Below are positions 46,348-53,621 of a stretch of 64,000 nucleotides of DNA, piece by piece; positions within the stretch are counted from its first letter, which is position 1; each line of letters begins with the position of its first letter. The stretch spans positions 124,001-188,000 of the forward strand of contig JAUJMU010000006.1 of NCBI GenBank assembly GCA_030446715.1, written 5' to 3'. Origin of the DNA: Cytophagales bacterium. Lineage in GTDB: Bacteria; Bacteroidota; Bacteroidia; Cytophagales; 172606-1. The notes beneath the pieces are model-generated. The model searched no databases, was not told the DNA's origin, and worked only from the letters and a program-made list of their open reading frames with translations. Both the position numbers and the translations under genes were made by a program.

Positions 46348-48744
46348 ATGGCAACAGAAACGGTTCAAATGAAAGTATCGGGGCTCATGTGCTCCTTCTG
46401 CACGATGAGTGTGGAAACGGCCCTGAAGCGTTACCCCGGCGTTAAAAGCGTGCTGGTGAATCTCGTGCATGGCATCGTTCTCGTGGAAGCCGATACCAGG
46501 CAGATCAATCGCGAGCAGCTGGCGGAAGCCGTAGAAAAACTTGGGTATAGTGTCTCAGCCACTCAGGTGCAGCAATACAAGGCGGATGAGGATTTATTTA
46601 CTGTAATCAAGCAACGGGGTACCATAGGAATGGTACTCTCCATCCTGGATTTGCTTATTGATCCCATCAACCTGTTTGCCTTGCCTGCCCACTACCGGGC
46701 CTGGTTCAGTTTCGCAGTAGCCGTGGTTGTTCTCCTGTGGGTAGGATACCCCGTTTTGCGTAAAACATGGATGGCTGTTAGCCAACGCGTAATTAATGCC
46801 AATGTCCTTTTATCTGCCGGTGCCTGGGGTTCTTTTATCGTGGGCACTTTATCTCTTTTCAATCCCGGCTGGCCAAATTTCTTGCCCGTAGCGGCCTGGC
46901 TAATGTCCTTGCACCTCTTCTTTGCTTATTTCAAATTAGATACGCGAAAAAAAGCTTCGGAAGCAGTACGGAAGCTTCTGTCGCTGCAACCGCCAAAGGC
47001 ACGAGTACTGAGGGGAAACGAGACCGTGGAGGTATTAACCAGAGATATTACCATCGGCGAAGTGGTGGAAGTGCGGCCCGGAGAAAGATTACCCTTGGAC
47101 GGAGAAGTGATCTCAGGGGCAGCCAGTGTGGATGAATCCAGTTTTACGGGGGAGTCCGTACCGGTGACCAAGGAAGCGGGAGATAAGGTAACCGGCGGAA
47201 CGATGAATTTAGACGGTGCCCTTCAGGTCCGGGTGACCAAAATCGGGGAAGACGGCTTTCTAAGTCAGATCGTCAGGCTTATGAGTACAATTGCCGAACG
47301 CAAACCGCCCATTGAGCTCCTGGCGGATCGCTTGATGAACTATTACGGTCCGGTGGTTTTCATCATCGCCGGTCTTGCTTTTACGGCATGGGCCCTTTTG
47401 ACTGGTGACTTCACAAAGGCTACACTAGCGCTCATTACTACTATCATTATGGGGTACCCTTGTGCCTTGGGCATCACTACCCCGATGCTGGCTGCCATTG
47501 CCGGGGGTAAAGGTATTTCTATTGGCCTATTGGTAAAGGCAAGCGAGGTGTTTCATGGCCTCTCTATTGTGGATACGGTAGTTTTTGATAAGACTGGCAC
47601 GCTTACCTACGGCAAACCAACGGTGACTGATCTGGAAACCTTTGGCCTCCCAAAGCATCAAATGCTCTCCTTGCTGGCAGCTATCGAACGCCAATCCGAG
47701 CATCCTATCGGACAAGCCATTTCGTTTTATGCCCAGCGGGAAGGAGCCGGCAATTGGGAAGTGGAAAATTTTCGGGCCATTCCTGGTAAAGGAGTCACGG
47801 CGACTTATCAAGGGGAACTGGTATTGGCAGGTAAGCGCTCCTTTCTTGAGGAAAGAGGCGTATCGCTTTCACAGGCCGCCAAGAGTGGGCTAATTCGTTT
47901 AAGTGCCGAAGGGAAAACCGTCATCGGATTAGCCCTGGGGACAAAGATAGTGGGTATTGTAGGGCTCCAGGATACCCCGCGGCAGGGAGCGGCTCAGGCC
48001 ATTAAAAAGCTAACCCATCGAGGCATTCACACGGTCATGCTGACCGGCGATGCCCTTCCGGTAGCGACTGCTATTGCCGGGCAACTGGGCCTGGGAGAGG
48101 TAAAGGCGGAACTGCTGCCAACCGACAAAGTAGCGGCCATTGAATCCCTGCAGAAAAACGGGAGAAAGGTAGCAATGGTAGGAGATGGCATCAATGATGC
48201 GCCTGCACTTGCCCAATCCGATGTGGGTATTGCCATCGGCGCTGGCACTGATGTAGCCATTGAATCAGCGGGGGTAATCTTAATCGGCGATAAGCTGATG
48301 GATGTGGTGAACGCCTTGATTCTGGGTAAAGCGTCTTACCGCACCATGACCGGAAACGTACTCGTAGCGGTACTCTTTAATATCGTGGGAATGGCCCTGG
48401 CGGCAATGGGCTTTATTACACCCCTGCTGGCCATTGCGGTGATGATTGTGAGCATTTTTGCCATTCTGGTCAATACGCTTCGCATTCGCTCCCTCCGGCT
48501 TGAGCAGGCGGAGGAGAAAATAACCGGTCCCCTGGCTCAGGTGGAATTCAGCGTACCCAATATGGTTTGTGAGGGGTGTGCCGGCAAAATCTCTACTACC
48601 TTAAAAGGGCTCAACGGCGTACAGGAAGTAAAGCCTAAAGTTGCGCAAAAGCAGGTGTACGTGCGTTATGAGCCGGCTAAAGTGAAGCAGCAACAGATGA
48701 AGGAAGCGCTTACCGCCTCTGGGTTTACAGCCATGGAAGCTTAA
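46348..48744 (+). CDS. heavy-metal P1B-type ATPase with N- and C-terminal HMA domains and YPC motif
   Basis: 798 residues. N-terminal HMA domain with KVSGLMCSFCTMSVETAL (C-x-x-C), about 6-7 membrane segments, SSFTGESVPVTKE (actuator TGE), IIMGYPCALGITTPMLAA in the transport segment, VVFDKTGTLTYGKP (phosphorylated Asp), RQSEHPIGQA (HP), VAMVGDGINDAPALAQSDVG, and a second HMA domain at the C terminus (VPNMVCEGCAGKI). The ion-binding segment has Tyr-Pro-Cys instead of Cys-Pro-Cys. A C-terminal HMA is rare. With the HMA lipoprotein and CcdA/ArsG-like permease that follow, it forms a metal-handling operon; copper, silver, mercury or another soft metal is possible. Confidence 0.9.
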   Translation: MATETVQMKVSGLMCSFCTMSVETALKRYPGVKSVLVNLVHGIVLVEADTRQINREQLAEAVEKLGYSVSATQVQQYKADEDLFTVIKQRGTIGMVLSILDLLIDPINLFALPAHYRAWFSFAVAVVVLLWVGYPVLRKTWMAVSQRVINANVLLSAGAWGSFIVGTLSLFNPGWPNFLPVAAWLMSLHLFFAYFKLDTRKKASEAVRKLLSLQPPKARVLRGNETVEVLTRDITIGEVVEVRPGERLPLDGEVISGAASVDESSFTGESVPVTKEAGDKVTGGTMNLDGALQVRVTKIGEDGFLSQIVRLMSTIAERKPPIELLADRLMNYYGPVVFIIAGLAFTAWALLTGDFTKATLALITTIIMGYPCALGITTPMLAAIAGGKGISIGLLVKASEVFHGLSIVDTVVFDKTGTLTYGKPTVTDLETFGLPKHQMLSLLAAIERQSEHPIGQAISFYAQREGAGNWEVENFRAIPGKGVTATYQGELVLAGKRSFLEERGVSLSQAAKSGLIRLSAEGKTVIGLALGTKIVGIVGLQDTPRQGAAQAIKKLTHRGIHTVMLTGDALPVATAIAGQLGLGEVKAELLPTDKVAAIESLQKNGRKVAMVGDGINDAPALAQSDVGIAIGAGTDVAIESAGVILIGDKLMDVVNALILGKASYRTMTGNVLVAVLFNIVGMALAAMGFITPLLAIAVMIVSIFAILVNTLRIRSLRLEQAEEKITGPLAQVEFSVPNMVCEGCAGKISTTLKGLNGVQEVKPKVAQKQVYVRYEPAKVKQQQMKEALTASGFTAMEA

Positions 48745-48813
48745 ATGAAGATCAAAGCGAAAGAAGCTACTCGAAACACCTATAATCCACTAAACTTTAA
48801 AAGTAAAAAAGGT

Positions 48814-49185
48814 ATGAAAGCAATCCATGAATTCAGCGTAAAGGGTATGCCAAAATTGCTGCTTCTGTTTTCTCTTTCCGTTGTAGGCCTCATTACTCCT
48901 TCCTGCGGGCAGGATACCAAAAAAGAAGCACAAGGAGTGGCCAGGGAAGCATCCCTGAAAAAGGTGACAGTGCCCGTAGAAGGCATGTCCTGTAGTTCCT
49001 GTGTTTCCACGGTAAAGAAAACAGTGAAAGCCTTGAATGGGGTACAAAACGTTGAGGTTAGTCTCGAAAAACGGGAAGCGACCATTACCTTTACTGACGA
49101 AAAAATATCCACCGGGCAAATCAGTAAGGCGATCAGCGATAAAGGCTATAAGACCGGGAAAGCCGCGGAAGTAAAGAGCTTATAA
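48814..49185 (+). CDS. HMA-domain lipoprotein (MerP-like)
   Basis: About 123 residues from ATG 48814, chosen because AAAAAAGGT precedes it and the signal peptide starts there; an in-frame ATG at 48745 would add 23 residues. LLLLFSLSVVGLITPSC is a lipoprotein signal with a lipobox Cys, then a linker (KKEAQGVAREASLKK), then an HMA domain with VEGMSCSSCVSTVKKTVKAL (C-x-x-C). It should be anchored in a periplasm-facing membrane and pass a metal ion to a transporter. It overlaps the next gene's ATG by one base (TAATG). Confidence 0.85.
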   Translation: MKAIHEFSVKGMPKLLLLFSLSVVGLITPSCGQDTKKEAQGVAREASLKKVTVPVEGMSCSSCVSTVKKTVKALNGVQNVEVSLEKREATITFTDEKISTGQISKAISDKGYKTGKAAEVKSL

Positions 49186-49877
49186 TGACGCTTGAAGAGT
49201 TTTTTCACAGTTTTGGTTCAAGTCTCTCGGAAGGCTCCTTGCTGGCCCTGGGCACCGCTCTACTGGCTGGTATAGTGGCCAGTGCGGTTTGCCCTTGCAC
49301 CTTGCCGGTAGGACTAGGGATGGCAGGTCTGGCAAGCACCAGCGCGCAAGGAAATACCACCCGGCAGGGAATGAGCATTGCCTTAGCTTTTTTTGCCGGC
49401 ATTGCAGTAAACCTGACGCTGCTGGGCGCCCTGGCCGGTAGACTGGGAGCTATCCTGACCGAATCCTTTGGCCGCTACTGGGCGTTAGGCATGGCCCTTT
49501 TTTCTCTGCTGGCCGCCATACTGGCCTTTTATGGTCCTCGCTTGCAAGAGACCCAGTTGGATGCCCTGCGCAAGCCCGGCATTGGTGGGGCATTTTCGTA
49601 CGGTTTTATCTTTAGCCTGGGCACCTCGGCAGCCCCGCTCCTGCTATTACTTTCGGTAGCCGCCGCGACAAAGAGCCCGCTTTATGGATTGCTGCTGGCC
49701 CTCACTTTTGGGATTGGCCGGGGGCTGCCCTTTCTCATCGTCGGTCTATTTGCCGGGGCTGTTTCGCGCCTGGCCAGGCTCACCTGGCTCCGGCGAAGCA
49801 TTCAACTGGTGAGTGGTTGTGCCCTTTTGTTCGTCTGCTACTATTACGTTCGCACCTTTCTTAATTTAATGGCTTAA
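49185..49877 (+). CDS. CcdA/DsbD-like permease (ArsG-family-like)
   Basis: A 230-residue membrane protein with about six hydrophobic helices. GIVASAVCPCTLPVGLGMAG carries a C-P-C in the first helix, and SLGTSAAPLLLLLSVAA a second conserved helix; the 'xPCxLP' and 'GTSAAPLLL' patterns are those of the DsbD/CcdA superfamily, including ArsG-type and mercury-linked permeases. Translation is coupled to the HMA lipoprotein gene. It may take electrons or a metal ion from the HMA proteins; which one is not clear from sequence. Confidence 0.8.
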   Translation: MTLEEFFHSFGSSLSEGSLLALGTALLAGIVASAVCPCTLPVGLGMAGLASTSAQGNTTRQGMSIALAFFAGIAVNLTLLGALAGRLGAILTESFGRYWALGMALFSLLAAILAFYGPRLQETQLDALRKPGIGGAFSYGFIFSLGTSAAPLLLLLSVAAATKSPLYGLLLALTFGIGRGLPFLIVGLFAGAVSRLARLTWLRRSIQLVSGCALLFVCYYYVRTFLNLMA

Positions 49878-49920
49878 AAGAATCAAATGGTGAAGTAATG
49901 TGTATTTAATTATCCTAAGT

Positions 49921-50121
49921 CTATAAGCTCATCAGGGCCACCTGAAATAAAGTACCGACACCTTCACCAGTGTTTCTGAGGAGTCTGAAGAATACTTCCT
50001 GCACAATATCATCGGCTAGGGCGGGTTCTTTCACCTGCTTCAAGACAAACTTCTGCAAAGGAGCCCGGAAGTCAAGTCACAACTGATCAATGGGTAAAGT
50101 CAAAGAAGGATTGGATTGCAT
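49921..50121 (-). pseudogene. sigma-70 family (SigZ-like) gene remnant
   Basis: From ATG 50121 on the minus strand: MQSNPSLTLPIDQL, a TGA, LDFRAPLQKFVLKQVKEPAL, ADDIVQEVFFRLLRN, ending at a stop at 49921. The part ADDIVQEVF is the region 2 core of ECF sigma factors, and the start matches the SigZ type (LPIDQLW.DFR..L..F). The TGA sits where Trp (TGG) is expected. Only region 2 is left, so this is a truncated remnant. It lies next to the ArsO-like remnant; SigZ and arsenic or redox genes may once have formed one unit. Confidence 0.55.
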
Positions 50122-50135
50122 CGTATGAAAGGGTT

Positions 50136-50641
50136 TTAAAAGTGTTCCCGAACGTATTGCTCAACCTCCTGGACGGTTTCCCGGGCACTTCGTTCTACGC
50201 CAATTAAGGTCGCGGAAGCAAAGCTGGTCCAGTTGCCATAGCCGACTATCCAGAGCCCGGCCGCTTTCAGGGCGCGGGTTCCGGAGGTGGCTACTTTTCC
50301 ATCTGGTTCCACTACCCCAAGTGGTTGCAGATGATCCAGGGCGGCCCGGAAACCAGTACACCAGATCACTGCATCTACCGGCGTTTCCTGCCCATCGGGC
50401 CAAACCACGCCAGCAGCCGTGAACCGCGGAAAAGGGCCGACGCTCCGCAGTACGCCCCGCTTCCGCGCTTCTTTGACCGGCGGTACCATAACAATGTCTC
50501 CCAGCTTGCCTTGTGGTGCGGTCCCTTTTCCGGCCTGCTGGGACAGGTAGTGCTGCGTAGCCGCCGCGAACAGATACCGGCCGTCTACTCGTCGGGCAGG
50601 AAAGTGGGCACTGTGGGCGTTACCCAGGTAACCGTGTACGT
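50136..50641 (-). pseudogene. ArsO-like flavin monooxygenase, 3' part, cut by IS and frameshifted
   Basis: The minus-strand frame 50136-50489 (from [15 protein letters not shown]) and its upstream continuation read [62 protein letters not shown] and [20 protein letters not shown]. The W-C-T-G-F and the SATLIGV blocks are characteristic of the C-terminal half of ArsO-type FAD monooxygenases. Above it a frame slip (GAG-GTA read as GAGTA near 50588) changes the frame from VTWVT...FLPDE. The N-terminal FAD-binding half is missing because the IS3-type element inserted at 50642. Confidence 0.75.
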
Positions 50642-50960
50642 TGTCAAATAAAAGTGGACAACTGAAGGGGTATGGGAAGGAGCGGATTCATGGGTTTTGG
50701 AGTTGCTGGCCAATATAACTTCTTTTTCTTCTTTTGGTGATGGTAAGGTCTTTGATTTTTCTCTTTGCCGGAGTTTCTCGCTTTCGGCCAAAGAATACAT
50801 CAGCCAGGGTCAGGTTGTCAAGCGACTCGTGATAAGGATGGTGGTTGTAATACTCCACCCATTGGCCGATACGCTGCTCCAGTTCCTGAGGCAGGTAGCA
50901 GAATTCCAATAGCAGAAGATTCTTCATGGAAGGGTGGTAACGTTCGGTCTTGCCCTGGGT

Positions 50961-50991
50961 GGACCTCACACGTTCAGCATGACCGGCTACC
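50961..50991. repeat. ~30-bp insert, copy 4 (one end diverged)
   Basis: 31 bp starting GGACCTCACACGTTCAGCAT and ending GACCGGCTACC, so only one end is GGACC. It lies in OrfB between HHP and TQGKTERYH (minus strand); two bases are replaced. The internal CAGCAT is shared with copies 5, 6 and 9. Confidence 0.65.
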
Positions 50992-51064
50992 TGGGATGAT
51001 GGGGCGCACAACGGGTGTGACGGATGTTTTGCTCCTTGAAGTACTCCTTCAAATATCTGGACAC

Positions 51065-51094
51065 GGACCAGCAGAAGATGTCAGCATCGGGTCC
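51065..51094. repeat. ~30-bp GGACC...GGTCC insert, copy 5
   Basis: 30 bp, GGACCAGCAGAAGATGTCAG... ending CATCGGGTCC, with a GATG...CATC inner dyad. It lies in OrfB between LTDNGSA and VSRYLKE. It differs at one base from the reverse complement of copy 9. Confidence 0.75.
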
Positions 51095-51199
51095 AGGCTG
51101 AGCCGTTATCGGTAAGTACCCCTGGTCTTTGCTCTTTTGGCAAGCCTGCTGCCTGCATGGCTTTCTCAAGTGTACGTTCGGCATCCACTGCCTGCATGA

Positions 51200-51219
51200 A
51201 TGGAGCAGCTTCGCTCCAT
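51200..51219. repeat. 20-bp perfect hairpin (7-6-7) inside OrfB
   Basis: ATGGAGC-agcttc-GCTCCAT. Removing exactly these 20 bases gives an in-frame join WNCVLMQAVDAERT on the minus strand, which suits IS3 OrfB between its first and second catalytic Asp. Confidence 0.6.
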
Positions 51220-51255
51220 GAACACAGTTCCACGACAAGATGTAGCGGGAGTAGT

Positions 51256-51285
51256 GGACCCGATGCTCACGCGTGGCAGGTGTCC
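51256..51285. repeat. ~30-bp insert, copy 6
   Basis: 30 bp, GGACCCGATGCTCACGCGTG... ending CAGGTGTCC, with a central CACGCGTG palindrome. It lies in OrfB between STVMD and YSRYILSWN (minus strand). Confidence 0.72.
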
Positions 51286-51466
51286 GTCCATCACAGTAGA
51301 TAAATAATACCAGCCCCAGCCCTGAATCTTAAAGCAGGTAAAATCAGTTTGCCAGAGTTGGTGAACAGCCGTAGCTGGATTGGCAAAATGATCTGCTGCT
51401 TCAATCAACTTGTAAGCTGGGGTAGTGATCAGGCCCCTGTTTTCAAAATGCGGTAAACTGAAGACT

Positions 51467-51497
51467 GGACCCCAAATCAGGCCTTGGTCTGAGGTCC
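51467..51497. repeat. ~30-bp GGACC...GGTCC insert, copy 7 (identical to copy 1)
   Basis: Identical over all 31 bp to 43363-43393, but it lies at a different place in a different transposase (OrfB between EAWFIS and SSVYRIL). Two bases of the original code are missing beside it. Confidence 0.78.
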
Positions 51498-51608
51498 GAG
51501 ATGAACCAGGCTTCGGAATCGGTAATATGCCAGGCCAGTTCCCGGCATGAGAGGTCCGGCCGGTCCAGGGCCAGTGCTACCACCCGTTCTTTTTCCCCTG
51601 GCGGCACA

Positions 51609-51628
51609 GTGGATCAGATACGATCCAC
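51609..51628. repeat. 20-bp perfect hairpin (7-6-7) inside OrfB
   Basis: GTGGATC-agatac-GATCCAC. It lies near the WNVDRI...PPGEKERVV part of OrfB and introduces a stop codon. It has the same 7-6-7 layout as the hairpin at 51200, but the border of the extra sequence is less clear here. Confidence 0.5.
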
Positions 51629-51898
51629 ATTCCAGTGTCCCCGGCGTATGACCGGCGTATCAGCCAGACCGTCATAGCCCTTTTCCGGATAGCGTTTATA
51701 CCACTCACAGAACGTACTGCGGTGAATGGCTGACTCCCCTGAGCGTTGCCTTCACGCTGAGCGGGGATTGCTCTGCCAGCGTGATGATTTCCATTTTCCC
51801 GGCCTGTTTCATGTGCTGATAAGGTTTGTCTGCTGCTCCGCTTTCAAGCTCCATTTAGCAGCCTGTTCTCCAGACTCAGCTCAGCTACCAGTTGCTTT

Positions 51899-51928
51899 GG
51901 ACCCCGATCAAGCTCTGGTTTGAGGTCC
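51899..51928. repeat. ~30-bp GGACC...GGTCC insert, copy 8
   Basis: 30 bp, GGACCCCGATCAAGCTCTGG... ending TTTGAGGTCC; similar to copies 1 and 7 but with a different centre. It lies in OrfA between MKTENEA and KQLVAELS (minus strand). Confidence 0.72.
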
Positions 51929-52044
51929 GGCTTCGTTCTCCGTTTTCATCGTCTGCACCTCAGGAGCAGTGGCTTCCCGAAGGGTATCGCCCGTCAGACG
52001 TTTCTTGCCCGCTTCTGAAAACTCCTTACTCCAGCGGTAGCAGC

Positions 52045-52074
52045 GGACCCGATGCTGACATCGTCTGCTGGTCC
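52045..52074. repeat. ~30-bp GGACC...GGTCC insert, copy 9
   Basis: 30 bp, GGACCCGATGCTGACATCGT... ending CTGCTGGTCC. Reverse-complement of copy 5 apart from one base. It lies in OrfA between REGLNTN and YRWSKEF (minus strand). Confidence 0.75.
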
Positions 52075-52384
52075 GTTGGTATTCAAGCCTTCTCTGCGGC
52101 AGATTTCAGCTACTGACGACTCGCCCCGAAGGCCTTCCGGTACAATGCGTATTTTTTCCTCAGCAGAGTACTGCTTGCGGCTCTGCCGCTGAATGTCTTT
52201 GATAACCGACAGGACAGGTTGTTTTGCCGGAGCTGCCTTTGCAGACTCTTAGACTCTTGTGCAGGTGGAGTAGCTTGAGTAGCGGCTGTGCGTGTGGATT
52301 TGGACATAACTAAGAGAATTGAGGGTGAAACAAGTTAACTAACCCTCTCTTCCCTTCCCCCTCAGTTGTCCACTTTTATTTGAC

Positions 52385-52677
52385 GACGTACAGTAGTAGC
52401 CAGTCAATTAGGGGATGAGGGCAACGAGCAAGACCAAGCAGCAGGGTACGAAGACAGGGCTGCACGAAAAGCCTGCCACGCATCAGTAGGCTTTTGAGAA
52501 TGTTCAAACCAAGATAAGAGCTAGACCTTGGGCATTACCATCATTAACAGGCGGGAATAAATCCACATAATTTTACTGCCCCTCACAAATCGAACCTTTT
52601 CGTTTACTGTAGCAGTAACTTCAGCAGCGTGAGTGTCTTTTATACCCATTCCTGCCAAGCAGTTACGGATAAGTCCA
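52385..52677. other. region right of the IS without a recognised gene
   Basis: About 290 bp. A minus-strand frame reads LQPCLRTLLLGLARCPHPL and IDWLLLYVV toward the IS end, which is hydrophobic but not recognisable as the missing N-terminal half of the ArsO-like gene. A 61-aa frame at 52521-52706 overlaps the next gene and has no support. Confidence 0.4.
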
Positions 52678-53094
52678 TTATGCGGTATGCAGCAAAGAGA
52701 TTTCATCCAGGTAGGCAGTTGCCTCCTCTAAGGAGTTGAACTGCCGCAAGGGCATGGAGCTTTGCTTAGAAAGCGATTCGGTCTGGAACTGGACGATGCT
52801 GCTGGAGACTACTTCCGCCGTTTGGGTCAACCCCCTGCTCAATAATAATTGCTGAGCCTGTAGGTGTACCGGTTTGAGCGTCTGGGGATGGGTTTTCATT
52901 TGAGAAAGGTCCGTAAGCAGGGTAAAGCCGGGCTGTAGCTGCAGCAGCGCCCGGTCTAAATCCTTTAGATACTCACTTACTTCCTCAGGGCTACGCCAGA
53001 AGCCAATGATTGTGATGAAAGCGCGTTTTTTGTCCTTGTCAATGCCGATCTGGTAATGCTTGTTTTGAGTAGTCACCTGTTGCATAACACGCAC
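52678..53094 (-). CDS. hypothetical protein, STAS-like size and pattern
   Basis: 138 residues starting MRVMQQVTTQNKHYQIGIDK. RAFITIIGFWRSPEEVSEYL, LQLQPGFTLLTDLSQMKTHP and ATAYLDEISLL suggest an alternating strand/helix layout like STAS- or SpoIIAA-like domains, where DLS would be the conserved loop. This assignment is by eye only. It has no signal peptide or membrane span, so it is cytoplasmic. It is transcribed away from the M48 peptidase gene across about 530 bp of non-coding DNA. Confidence 0.7.
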   Translation of the reverse strand: MRVMQQVTTQNKHYQIGIDKDKKRAFITIIGFWRSPEEVSEYLKDLDRALLQLQPGFTLLTDLSQMKTHPQTLKPVHLQAQQLLLSRGLTQTAEVVSSSIVQFQTESLSKQSSMPLRQFNSLEEATAYLDEISLLHTA

Positions 53095-53621
53095 GTTTGT
53101 TTATCGAAATTTTACCTTTTTCTTATCCTCTATACCCAAGGGCGAAGCAAAGTGATGCTGCTTTCGATCAAATACCGCTTTCGCGCTACCAAACAGCCCG
53201 TATCAGCAATTATAATGGGAAAACCGTTGGATAGTACTTTAACTTGTCCCCTAGAAAGAAGACTGGTGTTTCTGCTTCCAGTGCAAGCACTCCGGCTGCA
53301 CTCCTGATCAATCTTTTACCCACGGAGGGTTCCTGCAAGCAGATAAAAAGAGTCCCCGGAACGGGGAGACCCAAAGGTGCCTGTGCCCATCCCGGCAACT
53401 CCTTCCCGATCGTTTGGGGCGCCTTAGAAGAACCATAAGCTGTCGCGGAAGGAAAATTTCTACTGCCCGCAGGTAAGTGTCGCCGGTAAACACCCAGGTC
53501 CGGCACGTACCTGATGTAAGGCTATCGGTTGGCTTGAAGGTAAATACGCGCTGCCTTCAGAATTCCTCCAAAATGCCATCGTACTCATAGGATATCGCTT
53601 CATCCTATAGAGATTCATGCC
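53095..53621. other. long divergent intergenic region
   Basis: About 530 bp between divergent genes. A 98-residue minus frame at 53210-53506 has no recognisable motif and unusual composition, so it is not called. The promoter of the M48 peptidase gene should lie in the right part. Confidence 0.45.

Larger units (their letters stand above)
50688..51812 (-). pseudogene. IS3-family OrfB transposase, interrupted by four ~30-bp inserts
   Basis: Starts MKQAGKMEIITLAEQSPLSV at 51812. Pieces in order: IHRSTFCEWYKRYPEKGYDG, ERVVALALDRPDLSCRELAW, HITDSEAWFIS-(insert)-SSVYRILK, TPAYKLIEAADHFANPATAV, LWQTDFTCFKIQGWGWYYLS (first Asp), VMD-(insert)-YSRYILSWN, MQAVDAERTLEKAMQAAGLP, LTDNGSA-(insert)-VSRYLKEYF (second Asp), HHP-(insert)-TQGKTERYH (Glu) and LEQRIGQWVEYYNHHPYHES. 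This is a complete DDE domain once the inserts are removed, so they went into a full-length gene. Confidence 0.82.
51844..52307 (-). pseudogene. IS3-family OrfA (helix-turn-helix), interrupted by two ~30-bp inserts
   Basis: Starts MSKSTRTAATQATPPAQESK at 52307. Later pieces are RKQYSAEEKIRIVPEGLRGE, SSVAEICRREGLNTN-(insert)-YRWSKEFSEAGKKRL, TAPEVQTMKTENEA-(insert)-KQLVAELSLENRLL. These are the HTH and leucine-zipper segments of IS3 OrfA (transposase_8 type). Inserts at 52045-52074 and 51899-51928 break the frame. Confidence 0.75.
50643..52384 (-). mobile_element. IS3-family insertion sequence with two ORFs, riddled with ~30-bp inserts
   Basis: The ends match as inverted repeats: the left end GTCAAATAAAAGTGGACAAC (50643 onward) continues TGA-GGGG and is found inverted at 52358-52384. 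The element encodes OrfA (52307 to about 51844) and OrfB (51812 to 50688) on the minus strand. A run of six 30-31-bp GGACC...GGTCC inserts and two 20-bp perfect hairpins breaks the frames, so neither ORF is intact. It interrupted the ArsO-like gene; the sequence on the far side (above 52384) does not look like the missing half, so the locus has been rearranged. Confidence 0.85.

Noticed and set aside
43363-52074. CRISPR array interpretation of the ~30-bp repeats
   Set aside because: The copies are scattered over 9 kb at irregular distances, have both orientations and sit inside transposase code; there are no spacers or cas genes.
52521-52706. 61-aa minus frame
   Set aside because: It begins inside the neighbouring 138-aa gene in another frame and has no supporting motif.
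53210-53506. 98-aa minus frame upstream of the M48 gene
   Set aside because: No motif, odd composition, overlaps the expected promoter region.
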